The notes below the pieces were generated by a model, which was not told the origin of the DNA, made no database searches, and worked only from the letters and a program-made list of their open reading frames with translations. From NCBI GenBank assembly GCA_963737425.1, contig CAVTSX010000010.1, positions 930,001 through 994,000 on the forward strand: 64,000 bases of DNA. Direction: 5' to 3'. Source of the stretch: DASXRA01 sp963737425. Its GTDB lineage: Bacteria; Actinomycetota; Actinomycetes; Mycobacteriales; Jatrophihabitantaceae. A program made the position numbers and the translations under genes. This document shows positions 8,581 through 17,406 of this stretch, piece by piece. Within the stretch, counting starts at the first letter, position 1. The number at the start of each line of letters is the position of its first letter.

Positions 8581-9864
8581 TCACGGCGCGTGATCCTTTG
8601 CATCCGCTTCTGGCGGTGATTGCCCGGGCGGCTCGAGCCGGGCGATGCATTCGACGTGGTGCGTCATCGGGAAGGCGTCGAAGGCGCGCAATGCGGTGAG
8701 CCGCCACCCGGCGTCCAGCGCCACGCGGACGTCGCGCGCGAGCGCCGCCGGATCGCAGGCCACGTAACCCACGGCACGCGGGTTGAGCGCCAGGAGGGCG
8801 GCCATGACGTCGCGCCCGGCGCCTGCGCGGGGCGGGTCGAGCACAATCAGGTCCGCCGGCAGGCCCAGCCCGTGCACCAGGCCGGCCGAAACGCGCCCTC
8901 GCCGCACGCCGGCCCAGGGCAGGTCCGCGAGGTTCGCCGCGGCGTCGGCTACCGCCTGCCGGGACCATTCGACGCCGAGCACCTGGCCCTCGTGGCCGAC
9001 AGCTTCGGCAAGCAGCGCCGTGAACAGGCCCGCGCCGGCATACAGATCAAGCGCCTTCTCGCCCGGCTCGGGGCGAAGCAATTCTCGAAGCGTGGCCCCG
9101 AAGGTGGCCGCGGCATGCGGATGCGCCTGCCAGAAGCCCGCCGCATCGACCTCGAAGCTGCGCCCGGCAACGACGTGCCGCAGCCGTGGCGGACCCTCCA
9201 GTACGTCGATGCGGTCGGGTGGGCGCCGCCCGCGGGCCTGGCGACCCGGCCCGGGACGGTGGGCGAGAACGGTCACCGCACCGTCGTCGGCACGCACCAG
9301 TTCGAGGCCGGACAGCCCCGCGAAACGCCGGTCGACGGCTGCCGCGTCGCCCACTCCGGGCACGCCCAGCGGGCACTCGGTCAGTCGCTCGATCTCGTGC
9401 GAGCGGTGCCGCCGCAGGCCGATCGCACCGTCGCGATCGAGCGCGTACACCGTGCGTGTGCGCCATCCGAGCAGGCCGCCCGGCAGCGCCTCGACCCGCA
9501 CGGCCACATCGAGTCCGGCCAGTCGTGCCAGTTGCTCGCGCACGACGGCGGCCTTCAGTTCGAGCTGCGCCCCCGCGGAGGCATGCTGCCAGTCGCAGCC
9601 GCCGCAGCGTCCCGGACCGGCGTGCGGGCACGGCGCCACAACCCGGTCGGGCGAGGACTCCAGCACCTCAACGGCGTCTGCCCGGCAGAACGGGCCACCG
9701 GCATCCTCGGTGATCCGTGCACGCACGTGCTCGCCGGGCAACGCGTGCCGCACGAAGACGACTCGCCCGTGTGGCTGGTCATCGACTCGGGCAACGCAGT
9801 GGCCGCCGTGCGCCGGCGGCCCGACTCGCAGCTGCAGCACCATGCCCAGCAGCGACTCAGGCAC
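8581..9864 (-). CDS. TRAM-domain class I SAM-dependent RNA (uracil-5-)methyltransferase
   Basis: A 427-residue protein of the TrmA/RlmCD family. The N-terminal TRAM domain covers about residues 10-65. A cysteine cluster (CPHAGPGRCGGCDW plus ECPLG) fits the family Fe-S site. The SAM-binding fold contains LDLYAGAGLFTALLA, LDPPRAGAGRDV and the catalytic-region ACDPAAL, with the C-terminal MTHHVECIARL holding the general-base Glu. It methylates uridine in tRNA or rRNA; the exact target cannot be decided. The GTG at 9864 has a GAGG RBS and overlaps the upstream permease gene by 8 bp; an ATG at 9843 is the alternative. Confidence 0.9.
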   Translation of the reverse strand: MPESLLGMVLQLRVGPPAHGGHCVARVDDQPHGRVVFVRHALPGEHVRARITEDAGGPFCRADAVEVLESSPDRVVAPCPHAGPGRCGGCDWQHASAGAQLELKAAVVREQLARLAGLDVAVRVEALPGGLLGWRTRTVYALDRDGAIGLRRHRSHEIERLTECPLGVPGVGDAAAVDRRFAGLSGLELVRADDGAVTVLAHRPGPGRQARGRRPPDRIDVLEGPPRLRHVVAGRSFEVDAAGFWQAHPHAAATFGATLRELLRPEPGEKALDLYAGAGLFTALLAEAVGHEGQVLGVEWSRQAVADAAANLADLPWAGVRRGRVSAGLVHGLGLPADLIVLDPPRAGAGRDVMAALLALNPRAVGYVACDPAALARDVRVALDAGWRLTALRAFDAFPMTHHVECIARLEPPGQSPPEADAKDHAP

Positions 9865-11932
9865 CCTGCCCGGCCTCGATCTTGGGCACGGTCGGCGGCT
9901 CAGGCGTCCCCGCTGGGGCCTGCTTCGCCGGAGCCCCCGCGTGCGGCTCCGCGTCTGCGCGCAGCTGCGACGATGCGAGCTGCCACGGCACGCTCGTGAC
10001 CATCACGCCCGGCTGGAACAGCAGCCTTGTCTTGAGCCGCAGCGCGGACTGGTTGTGCAGCAGGTGCTCCCACCAGTGGCCGACCACGTACTCGGGGACG
10101 AACACGCTGACCACGTCGCCCGGCCAATTGCGGCGCATCTGCCGGATGTATTCCAGGATCGGATTCGTGACCTCCCGAAACGGCGATTCGAGAACGGTGA
10201 GCTGAACCGGCAGGTCGTGCCGCTCCCATTCGGTGAGCAGCTTGCGCGTCTCGGTGTCATCGACATTCACGGTCAGCGCCGTGAGCGTGTCCGGCCGGGT
10301 CGCGCGGGCATACGCAAGCGCGCGCAGTGTGGGCTTGTGCACCTTCGACACGAGCACCACGACGTGGTTGCGAGCAGGGAGCATGAGCCCGCTCCCCTCC
10401 GGCTCCAGTTCGCGGCCCACGTGGGTGTAATGCCGGTTGATCGCGCGCATCAGCGCGTACAGGATCGGCATCGCGATGAGGACCAGGTAGGCCCCCTTGG
10501 TGAACTTCGTGACCACGACGATCACCAGGACGAGCCCGGACAGGCTGGCTCCGAATGCATTGATCGCCCGCGAGCGAACGATGCGCCGCCGCTCGCCGAT
10601 ATCGCGGACGGTGCGCAGCAGCCGGTTCCAGTGCCTGACCATTCCCGTCTGGCCAAGCGTGAACGAGGTGAACACCCCGACGATGTATAGCTGGATCAGG
10701 CGCGTCACGTCGGCCTTGTAGATGAAGATCATCGCTCCGGCGACCACACCGAGCATCACGATGCCGTTGCTGTAGGCGAGGCGGTCGCCACGGGTGTAGA
10801 GCTGGCGCGGCAGGTTCTTGTCCTGGGCGAGGATGGCTCCGAGCAACGGAAACCCGTTGAACGCCGTGTTGGCGGCGAGCACCAGAATCAGCGCAGTCGT
10901 CGCCTGTACGTAGAAGAAGCCGACCGAGTGCGGCCCGCCGAACACGGACGCTGCGACCTGGGCGATCACCGTGCGCTGCGGCCGGTGGGCGCAATCGACG
11001 AATCCGCTCAGGTCGCACGCGTTCGTCGTGACCCGGACCTTCGCGATCAGCGCGAGCGCGGTAATGCCCGCGAACATCGAGGTCGCGATCGCGCCCATCA
11101 TCACGAGCGTCACCTGGGCGTTTCGAGCTTTCGGCGCGCGGAATGCGGGCACACCGTTCGCGATCGCCTCGACGCCGGTGAGTGCCGTGCAACCGGAGGA
11201 GAAGGCACGCAGGGCTAGGAAGCACAGGGCGAGGAAGCCGACAGAGCCGTAGCCCGAATGCACCTGCACGCCGTAGTGGGCGCTCTCTGCGACGGGCGGG
11301 TCGCCGACGATCACCCGGAACATACCGGTCGCGATCATGATGAAGACGCCGGTGGCGAACAGGTAGGTGGGCGTCGCGAATGCGAGTCCGGCTTCCCTGA
11401 TGCCTCGCAGATTCACCGCGGCGAGCACGGCGACGAACCCGAGAGCCATCGCGACGCGCTGATGATGCAGCGACGGTGCCGCAGAAATGATGTTGTCGAC
11501 CCCGGACGACACCGACACCGCGACCGTCATCACATAGTCGACGAGCAGCGCGCTGGCGACCACCACCCCGGCCGACCGGCCGATGTTCTTGCTTGCGACC
11601 TCGTAGTCGCCACCACCGGTCGGGTACGCCCGGACGAGCTGCCGGTAGGAGGCAACCACGGTGATCATCAAGATGATGACCGCCGCCGCCACCCACGGCG
11701 CGAGGAACAGGAACGCCGTGCCGCCGATCGTGAGCACGAGCAAGATCTCCTGCGTCGCGTAGGCCACGCTGGACAGCGCGTCGCTGGCGAAGATCGGCAG
11801 CGCGAGCCGCTTCGGCAGCAGAGCGTGTCCCATCCGATCCGATCGCACCGGGCTGCCGATGATTAGCCGCTTGGCGACCCGGGTCACGACGCTCACTCGA
11901 TGCACGATACGCAAACCGGAAACTTGGTCCAC
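9857..11932 (-). CDS. kimA: KimA-like APC-superfamily permease, probable potassium importer
   Basis: A 691-residue protein with about 12 membrane segments in its first ~480 residues and a soluble C-terminal region. It resembles the KimA potassium/proton symporter subfamily more than amino-acid permeases: compare FASDALSSVAYATQEIL, SYRQLVRAYPTGGGDY, FSSGCTALTGVEAI and LVLAANTAFNGFPLL, and the C-terminal HNQSALRLKTRLLFQPG. Two trkA-type genes are transcribed divergently 116 bp away, which fits potassium transport. Generic annotation would be 'amino acid permease'. The start is a GTG. The extreme C-terminus is a Pro/Ala-rich tail. Substrate is inferred from family resemblance and neighbours. Confidence 0.82.
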   Translation of the reverse strand: MDQVSGLRIVHRVSVVTRVAKRLIIGSPVRSDRMGHALLPKRLALPIFASDALSSVAYATQEILLVLTIGGTAFLFLAPWVAAAVIILMITVVASYRQLVRAYPTGGGDYEVASKNIGRSAGVVVASALLVDYVMTVAVSVSSGVDNIISAAPSLHHQRVAMALGFVAVLAAVNLRGIREAGLAFATPTYLFATGVFIMIATGMFRVIVGDPPVAESAHYGVQVHSGYGSVGFLALCFLALRAFSSGCTALTGVEAIANGVPAFRAPKARNAQVTLVMMGAIATSMFAGITALALIAKVRVTTNACDLSGFVDCAHRPQRTVIAQVAASVFGGPHSVGFFYVQATTALILVLAANTAFNGFPLLGAILAQDKNLPRQLYTRGDRLAYSNGIVMLGVVAGAMIFIYKADVTRLIQLYIVGVFTSFTLGQTGMVRHWNRLLRTVRDIGERRRIVRSRAINAFGASLSGLVLVIVVVTKFTKGAYLVLIAMPILYALMRAINRHYTHVGRELEPEGSGLMLPARNHVVVLVSKVHKPTLRALAYARATRPDTLTALTVNVDDTETRKLLTEWERHDLPVQLTVLESPFREVTNPILEYIRQMRRNWPGDVVSVFVPEYVVGHWWEHLLHNQSALRLKTRLLFQPGVMVTSVPWQLASSQLRADAEPHAGAPAKQAPAGTPEPPTVPKIEAGQGA

Positions 11933-12048
11933 GCCGCAGCGCGAGGGCGCTCTTGTCGCATGCCGCGCATCGGTTGTGTAGCGTCGCGAAGCCAGGGTGT
12001 CGCCTCCCTGGACAGCGGCTAACGGGTGCGGAAGGAGATGTGCCGGTC

Positions 12049-12717
12049 GTGCACATCGTCATCATGGGATGCGGCCGTGTCGGCTCGTCCCTGGCTCATG
12101 AGCTCGAACGTCGCGATCACAGCGTCGCGATCATCGACAAGGACCCGGCGGCTTTCCGGCGGCTTGGTGAGCATTTCCGTGGCCGCCAGGTGACGGGCCT
12201 CGGCTTCGATCGCGAGACGCTGGTCGCGGCGGACATCGAGACCGCGGACGCGTTCGCAGCAGTCAGCTACGGGGACAATTCGAACATCATCTCCGCGCGG
12301 CTGGCGCGTGAGACCTTCGGCGTGCAGAAGGTGATCGCGCGCATCTATGACCCGAAACGTGCCGAGGTCTACGAACGCCTCGGCATCCCGACGATCGCGA
12401 CCGTCCCGTGGACTGCCAACCGACTGCTCAAGGCCGTGCTCGGCGATGCCACCGACGAGGTCTGGCGCGATCCGTCCGGCGCGGTCGCGCTGATGCACGT
12501 GGCGCCTCACGAAGGCTGGATCGGCCACCCGCTGACCGATCTCGAGAGCGCGAGCGGCAGCCGGGTCGCGCTTGTCACCCGTTTCGGTATCGGCGAGATC
12601 CCCACGCCGTCCACCATGATTCAGGACGGCGACAGTCTGCACGTGCTGGTCACCGACGAGCACCTGCAGGTTCTGCGTGAGGTCGCCGCACGAGCACCGG
12701 AAGGGGCACACGCATGA
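12049..12717 (+). CDS. trkA: TrkA/RCK-family potassium uptake regulator (first copy)
   Basis: A 222-residue protein with an N-terminal RCK Rossmann domain (IVIMGCGRVGSSLAHELE, nucleotide-binding GxGxxG) and a C-terminal RCK_C domain (GHPLTDLESASGSRVALV). These proteins bind NAD(H) or nucleotides and gate potassium transporters at the membrane. The GTG at 12049 follows GAAGGAG by about 11 bp; a GTG at 12040 is the alternative. The 116-bp gap to the divergent KimA-like gene holds a small inverted repeat (CCAGGG/CCCTGG, 11992-12011) of unknown meaning. A second trkA follows directly. Confidence 0.9.
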   Translation: MHIVIMGCGRVGSSLAHELERRDHSVAIIDKDPAAFRRLGEHFRGRQVTGLGFDRETLVAADIETADAFAAVSYGDNSNIISARLARETFGVQKVIARIYDPKRAEVYERLGIPTIATVPWTANRLLKAVLGDATDEVWRDPSGAVALMHVAPHEGWIGHPLTDLESASGSRVALVTRFGIGEIPTPSTMIQDGDSLHVLVTDEHLQVLREVAARAPEGAHA

Positions 12718-12766
12718 ACGCACGGCAGGACGGCCTCGCGCACACGCTTACCCGGCGGCGGCCCCG

Positions 12767-13426
12767 ATGAAGGTCGCGATCGCCGGCGCCGGGGCGGTCG
12801 GTCGATCGATCGCTCGTGAGCTCATCGACAACGGCCACACGGTCCTGCTGATCGACAAGGAGCCCTCGAAGGTCGACGCGAAGCGGGTACCCGGCGCCGA
12901 ATGGCTGCTCGCAGACGCCTGCGAGGTCGAGAACCTCGAGAACGCAAAGTTGGAGCAGTACGAAGTCGTCATCGGGGCAACCGGCGACGACAAGGTCAAC
13001 CTCGTCGTCTCGCTGCTCGCGAAGACCGAGTTCTCGGTTCGGCGGGTCGTCGCGCGCATCAACCATCCGTCCAATGAGTGGTTGTTCACCGAGGCATGGG
13101 GAGTCGACGTCGCCGTGTCGACGCCGCGGGTACTGGCCGCCCTCGTCGAGGAGGCTGTGGAGGTCGGCGACATCGTCCGGCTGTTCAGCCTGCGCCAGGG
13201 CCAGGCCAACCTGATCGAGGTCACGCTGCCCGACGGTGCGCCGTGCGCCGGCATGCCCGTGCGTGAGCTCGCGCTGCCGCAGGACGCTGCGCTGGTGGCG
13301 ATCGTGCGTGGCTCGCGGGTCATCGCGCCCACACCCGAAGAGCCGCTCGAGCCCGGCGACGAGCTGTTGTTCGTGGCGCTGCCGGAGAGCGAGCCGGCAA
13401 TCCGGCAGTCAGTCTGCGCGGCCTGA
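12767..13426 (+). CDS. trkA: TrkA/RCK-family potassium uptake regulator (second copy)
   Basis: A 219-residue paralogue of the preceding gene. The RCK_N domain starts MKVAIAGAGAVGRSIAREL, continues through LLIDKEPSKVD and VIGATGDDKVN, and an RCK_C domain covers the last ~75 residues. It lies 49 bp downstream in the same direction. The adjacent pair matches ceoB-ceoC of mycobacteria, where the two RCK proteins are thought to act together. No TrkH/KtrB membrane subunit is encoded nearby, which makes the divergent KimA-like transporter the most likely partner (inference). It converges on the DUF3159 gene with 12 bp between stops. Confidence 0.9.
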   Translation: MKVAIAGAGAVGRSIARELIDNGHTVLLIDKEPSKVDAKRVPGAEWLLADACEVENLENAKLEQYEVVIGATGDDKVNLVVSLLAKTEFSVRRVVARINHPSNEWLFTEAWGVDVAVSTPRVLAALVEEAVEVGDIVRLFSLRQGQANLIEVTLPDGAPCAGMPVRELALPQDAALVAIVRGSRVIAPTPEEPLEPGDELLFVALPESEPAIRQSVCAA

Positions 13427-13438
13427 CGCAGAACCCGG

Positions 13439-14215
13439 TTACTCCGCGGCCGCCTCGATGACGCCGAGGCGGTGGCGGGCACGCCGCACGATCCAGAACG
13501 CGAAGCCGATCGCGGCGATGTAGAGCGGATAGCCCATCGCGATGCGGGCCACGGCAAGCCAGCCGGTGGCGTTGTGCTTGAACAGCGCGAGTTGCACGAT
13601 GCCACGTGCGAGGAACACCAGGCATCCGGCGAGGGTCGCCAGAGCGTAGGCGTAGAAGAGGACACGTCGCCGGTACCAGGGTGTGTCGTCATCGCCAGGA
13701 GTCGGGTCGAGGAACTCCCAGAACAGTCCGATCACCGGACGGCGAACGAGAAGTGACACGACGAACGCCGCCGCGTAGGCGAAGCTGCTCCAGATCCCGA
13801 GCAGGAAGTAGCCCTTGGCCTGGCCGGTACGTGCCGCGATGGCCGACGCGACGACCACGCCCACCAGCCCGGTGAGCGCCTGCTGTACCGGCTGGCGCCG
13901 GGAAAGGCGGTACAGGGCCAGAAGAACGGCAGAACCCACAGCCGCGACGACGGCCCACCGCAGCGTCGACGCAGCATTGACCGCGACGAACACCACCGTC
14001 GGGATCGCGGTGATCACCGTTCCGGACCAGCCGCCGATGCTGTCGAGCATCTGCTGGCGATAGAGCTCTCGCATCCCGCCGCGCTCGTCGGCGATCTCCC
14101 CCGCGGCGTCCTGCTGATCGTCGGGCATCGTCTCGTCGGGCGCAGCAGCCTCCCGTGACTGGTGATCCGCGGCAGCGCTACCTGAACTCTGGGACCGCTC
14201 GAAGCCTTCGGTCAC
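13439..14215 (-). CDS. DUF3159 family membrane protein
   Basis: A 258-residue protein starting at a GTG that overlaps the stop of the OB-fold gene (GTGA). A hydrophilic N-terminus of ~65 residues rich in Asp, Glu, Gln and Ser is followed by about six hydrophobic segments, including GTVITAIPTVVFVAVNA, VGVVVASAIAARTG and LFYAYALATLAGCLVFLA. Actinobacterial family of unknown function, found next to trkA and the OB-fold gene in mycobacteria as well. A membrane role linked to its neighbours is possible but not shown. Confidence 0.88.
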   Translation of the reverse strand: MTEGFERSQSSGSAAADHQSREAAAPDETMPDDQQDAAGEIADERGGMRELYRQQMLDSIGGWSGTVITAIPTVVFVAVNAASTLRWAVVAAVGSAVLLALYRLSRRQPVQQALTGLVGVVVASAIAARTGQAKGYFLLGIWSSFAYAAAFVVSLLVRRPVIGLFWEFLDPTPGDDDTPWYRRRVLFYAYALATLAGCLVFLARGIVQLALFKHNATGWLAVARIAMGYPLYIAAIGFAFWIVRRARHRLGVIEAAAE

Positions 14216-14580
14216 GCCGGAGCCCTCAGCTCGTACCACGGGTTGTAGATGGCATGACGTCCTTCGTGGACGCCGACCCGGCCCCGCGCCGTGACCAGCC
14301 GGCCAGGCTCGATCCCCGTGATCCGGCGACGGCCCAGCCAGACCAGGTCGATGGCGGCCGAGCCGTCGAACAGTTCCGCCTGAAGCGTCGGCACGTTCAC
14401 TCGCGGGTTGTAGACGACCGCACGCAGCCGGCCGGTGACGGTCACGACCTCGCCTCGGCACAGCGTGCGCAGTGGAACGGCCGCGCACCGGGCCACGTCA
14501 GACTGCAGCTCGACCGCGTCGAGTGCGTTGACGTCCGCGGTGAGCCGGTGCAGGAAAGACAACCGGCCGCTCATATTCAT
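14212..14580 (-). CDS. OB-fold nucleic-acid-binding domain protein
   Basis: A 122-residue protein. The central ~75 residues form an OB-fold tRNA/nucleic-acid-binding pattern (LCRGEVVTVTGRLRAVV, AELFDGSAAIDLVWLG, LVTARGRVGVHEGRHAIYNP), which alternates strands as in RecG- or PolC-type OB domains. It starts MNMSGRLSFLHRL at 14580. Its stop overlaps the DUF3159 start, and DUF3710 and dut lie upstream on the same strand, so a dut-DUF3710-OB-DUF3159 operon is likely. Ligand and function are unknown. Confidence 0.82.
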   Translation of the reverse strand: MNMSGRLSFLHRLTADVNALDAVELQSDVARCAAVPLRTLCRGEVVTVTGRLRAVVYNPRVNVPTLQAELFDGSAAIDLVWLGRRRITGIEPGRLVTARGRVGVHEGRHAIYNPWYELRAPA

Positions 14581-14623
14581 CAGGGTAGCCCCGGCTTCGC
14601 GGACGCGTGCCACGTCGAATCCG

Positions 14624-15283
14624 CTACTCGGCAGCGTCGTCATCGGCGCTTTGCTGCGCCTCAAGCTGGGCTGCGGCCTCCTTGGGCAATTGCAGCGGCA
14701 CTGCCTCGCGAACCGGCAGCGGCTCTCGCCCGCGCACCACGACCGTGTTGCGGAAGACCTCTTCGAATACCTTCGCCTTCGCGGGCTCCGCCGCAGCCGG
14801 CCCGAGCACCATTGCCCGGACAAACCACCTCGGCCCGTCGACGCCGAAGAAGCGCACGGGCGAGGTGCCGCCTTCGGACTTGAGGGTGCCCACCAGCTCG
14901 GTCCCGAACGGACCGCCCTCGCGCTCCTTGGCCGACCCGCGCTGACTTGTGATCGACTCGCGGATCTCTGCCCGCACTTCGTCCCAGATGCCCTCGTTGC
15001 GCGGCGCGGCGAAGACACCGAGTTGCATCTGGGACTCGCGGCTGGCCAACGTCACGGCGATGACCTGCTGCGCCTCGTTCATGTCCAGGCGCATCTCGAC
15101 ACCAGGCCGAACCGGTACATGCAGGGCGCCGAGATCGATGCGCGGCAGTTCGTCATCCGGAACGTCGCGCTCGTCGTAGGGCCCGGTCGTCCGGGCTGGT
15201 TCGTCGCGGTGACGTACCTCCCAGGGTGGCGTGGCGTCGATCTTGGACTGCTCAGTGCGCTTCTGCCGGCGCCGCAACGCCAT
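14624..15283 (-). CDS. DUF3710 family protein
   Basis: A 219-residue soluble protein. A basic/acidic N-terminus (MALRRRQKRTEQSK) leads to a conserved core with VPVRPGVEMRLDMNEAQ, LGVFAAPRNEGIWDEVRAEI and RFFGVDGPRWFVRAMVLG. The family is restricted to Actinobacteria and lies beside dut. The ATG shares one base with the dut stop (TGATG), indicating translational coupling. The last ~25 residues are Ala/Gln/Asp-rich. Function unknown. Confidence 0.9.
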   Translation of the reverse strand: MALRRRQKRTEQSKIDATPPWEVRHRDEPARTTGPYDERDVPDDELPRIDLGALHVPVRPGVEMRLDMNEAQQVIAVTLASRESQMQLGVFAAPRNEGIWDEVRAEIRESITSQRGSAKEREGGPFGTELVGTLKSEGGTSPVRFFGVDGPRWFVRAMVLGPAAAEPAKAKVFEEVFRNTVVVRGREPLPVREAVPLQLPKEAAAQLEAQQSADDDAAE

Positions 15284-15816
15284 CAGGTTCCTCCCTCTGC
15301 TCGCTGCCCGCCGTCGGCCAGGGTCGAAGCCTCGCCTGTCGACCCGTGCCCGCCGTCGCCGCGGGTCGATTCGGGCAGTGCGTCGACTTCGACGAAGCTG
15401 CCTGCCTCGATCCGCAAGATCACCAGTTGGGCTATGCGGTCGCCTCGGCGAAGTACTACCGGTGTCGTCCGGTCGTGGTTGATCACGTTGACTTTGATCT
15501 CGCCTCGGTAACCAGAGTCGATCGTGCCAGGTGTGTTGACCAACGACATACCCGTGCGCGCTGCGAGGCCAGAGCGCGGATGCACGAATGCGGCGTAGCC
15601 CTCAGGCAGGGCGATCGCGAGGCCGGTCGGAAGGACCGCGCGCTGCCCCGGGTCGAGCACCGCATCGACCGTGGTCACGATGTCGGCACCGGCGTCGCCC
15701 GGCATTGCATATGCCGGCAACGGCACTGCTGGGTCGAGACGCCGGACCTCGATGCGCAAGGGCTGCGATGCCGTCTCGCCGGTGGTCACGGCGGGCAAGG
15801 TTACCCTTGCGGACAT
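15283..15816 (-). CDS. dut: Deoxyuridine 5'-triphosphate nucleotidohydrolase (dUTPase)
   Basis: Hydrolyses dUTP to dUMP, limiting uracil in DNA and feeding thymidylate synthesis. All five trimeric-dUTPase motifs are present: PGDAGADI, HPRSGLAAR, GTIDSGYRGEIKVNVIN, GDRIAQLVI and RGDGGHGSTG. The His in motif V in place of the usual Phe is also found in mycobacterial enzymes. The ATG at 15816 overlaps the divergent DUF3093 start. An internal GTG at 15786 (VTTGETASQPL) is a reasonable alternative that would give a more typical N-terminus. Confidence 0.95.
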   Translation of the reverse strand: MSARVTLPAVTTGETASQPLRIEVRRLDPAVPLPAYAMPGDAGADIVTTVDAVLDPGQRAVLPTGLAIALPEGYAAFVHPRSGLAARTGMSLVNTPGTIDSGYRGEIKVNVINHDRTTPVVLRRGDRIAQLVILRIEAGSFVEVDALPESTRGDGGHGSTGEASTLADGGQRAEGGT

Positions 15817-16312
15817 GAGCGCAGGCGCCGAGCGTGCAGCACGTTCGGCCGGACAGTCAGGCCATGATGCGGTGAGCTATCGCGAGCGGCTGCGCACCCC
15901 CTGGTGGTGGTATCCGATTGCCCTCACGGTGGCCGCGCTGCTGGCCGGCGAATTTCACGTCTCCGGACTGCGCCTCACCGACTGGATTCCCTACGGCACT
16001 CTGCTTCCGCTGTCCGCCCTGATCGTGTGGATGCTCGGGCGAGGCGAACTGAAGATCACCGCGGACGAGGTACACATCCGCGGCGCCCACGTGCCGCTGC
16101 GCTACATAAGCGGGGCCGTGGCTCTCGACGCTGTCACCCTTCGACGGGTGGTCGGACGCGAAGGCGACCCGGCGGCCTTCGTCTCGATCCGCCCTTGGAT
16201 CGGGCCCGGCGTCCAACTCTGGCTCGACGACCTGGACGACCCCACGCCGTACTGGGTCATCAGCAGCCGCCATCCCGATCGCGTCGTCGCCCTCGTCAAC
16301 GAGGCCCGATAG
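15815..16312 (+). CDS. DUF3093 family membrane protein
   Basis: A 165-residue protein with two hydrophobic segments (WYPIALTVAALLAGEF and YGTLLPLSALIVWML) followed by a soluble ~90-residue domain with LKITADEVHIRGAHVPLRYI and GPGVQLWLDDLDDPTPYWVI. DUF3093 is an actinobacterial family normally placed opposite dut, as here. The start codons of DUF3093 and dut overlap within one CATG, so any promoter for this gene must lie inside the dut reading frame unless dut starts further in. Function unknown. Confidence 0.88.
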   Translation: MSAGAERAARSAGQSGHDAVSYRERLRTPWWWYPIALTVAALLAGEFHVSGLRLTDWIPYGTLLPLSALIVWMLGRGELKITADEVHIRGAHVPLRYISGAVALDAVTLRRVVGREGDPAAFVSIRPWIGPGVQLWLDDLDDPTPYWVISSRHPDRVVALVNEAR

Positions 16313-16321
16313 CCTGCCCGG

Positions 16322-17101
16322 GTGACGGGAACATCGCAGACGCTGGGCCGCCGGTTCGACGGCCAGGTCGCAGTGATCACGGGCGCCAGCCGGGGCATCG
16401 GCCTTGCCGTTGCGCAACGTGTGGTCAACGAGGGCGCGCGGGTGGTGATCACCGCTCGCAAGCCGGACGGGCTCGCCGCAGCGGTCGACGTGCTCGGTGG
16501 CTCCGATCACGCCGTCGCGATCGCCGGACGCGGCGACGACACCGATCACCAGGCGAGCGCCGTAGCCGCTGCCGTGAGCGCATTCGGCCGACTCGACGTC
16601 CTCGTCAACAACACCGGCATCAATCCGTCATTCGGGCCACTCACCGAATTGGACGAAGCCGCGGCGCGCAAGATCATGGACGTGAACGTGCTCTCGGCGC
16701 TGTCCTGGGTGCGACAGGCCCGCGCACACGGCCTCGGGCAGACGTCCACCGGCGCCATCGTCAACATTTCGTCCCTTGCCGGCCTTCGCCCGGCGCCTGG
16801 CATCGGCTACTACGGGGTCAGCAAGTCGGCTCTCATCGGGCTGACGATCCAACTGGCCGCCGAGCTCGCACCGTCGGTGCGGGTCAACGCCGTTGCGCCG
16901 GCCGTGGTCAAGACCCGCTTTGCGGCCGCGCTCTATGAAGGGCACGAAAAAGAGGCGGCGAGCAGATACCCACTCGGCCGCCTCGGAGTGCCTGACGATG
17001 TCGCGTCGGCCGTGGCTTTCCTAGCCTCGGCCGACGCAAGCTGGGTCACCGGTCAGACGTTGGTCCTCGATGGTGGCGTCACTCTCACCGCAGGCATCTA
17101 G
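16322..17101 (+). CDS. Short-chain dehydrogenase/reductase (FabG-like)
   Basis: A 259-residue classical SDR. Cofactor motif ITGASRGIGLAVAQR (TGxxxGxG), NNTG structural motif and the catalytic Ser-Tyr-Lys set (NISSLAGL, YYGVSKSALIGL) are visible. The C-terminus ASWVTGQTLVLDGGV is typical. Arg and Lys after the first strands (ITARKPDG) suggest NADPH preference. Start GTG at 16322, 10 bp after the DUF3093 stop, so probably co-transcribed. Substrate unknown. Its stop overlaps the convergent DUF4193 stop. Confidence 0.9.
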   Translation: MTGTSQTLGRRFDGQVAVITGASRGIGLAVAQRVVNEGARVVITARKPDGLAAAVDVLGGSDHAVAIAGRGDDTDHQASAVAAAVSAFGRLDVLVNNTGINPSFGPLTELDEAAARKIMDVNVLSALSWVRQARAHGLGQTSTGAIVNISSLAGLRPAPGIGYYGVSKSALIGLTIQLAAELAPSVRVNAVAPAVVKTRFAAALYEGHEKEAASRYPLGRLGVPDDVASAVAFLASADASWVTGQTLVLDGGVTLTAGI

Positions 17102-17406
17102 GCGCAATCGCGGCAGATGTACTGGCCGTTGCGCTCGCGGGCCAGGCGGCTTCGGTGATGCACCAGGAAGCATCGTGAACAGGTGAACTCGTCGTCCTGC
17201 TTGGGCAGCACTCGGACCGTGAGCTCCTCGCCAGACAGGTTGGAGAGGTCAGCCCCCGGTAGTTCGAGGGACTCGTTCAGCTCGGTCTCGTCGATATCAA
17301 TGGTTCCGGACTGCGCCTCGGCACGGCGCGCTTTCAGTTCCTCGAGCGAATCCTCGCTCAGCTCGTCGACGTCACCCCGTCGCGGGGCGTCGTAATCGGT
17401 GGCCAT
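17098..17406 (-). CDS. DUF4193 family zinc-binding protein
   Basis: A 102-residue acidic protein. The N-terminal ~65 residues are Asp/Glu-rich, and the C-terminus carries a zinc-ribbon pattern, FTCSRCFLVHHRSRLA followed by YICRDCA (two CxxC pairs). The family is actinobacteria-specific and conserved in this exact neighbourhood. An RBS-like GGAG and GAAGG lie before the ATG. It may bind zinc and contact RNA polymerase or another partner, but no role is established here. Confidence 0.9.
   Translation of the reverse strand: MATDYDAPRRGDVDELSEDSLEELKARRAEAQSGTIDIDETELNESLELPGADLSNLSGEELTVRVLPKQDDEFTCSRCFLVHHRSRLARERNGQYICRDCA

Noticed and set aside
11933..12048. Possible c-di-AMP (ydaO) riboswitch before the KimA-like/TrkA genes
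   Set aside because: Only a 6-bp inverted repeat is seen; the conserved ydaO motif elements were not recognised.
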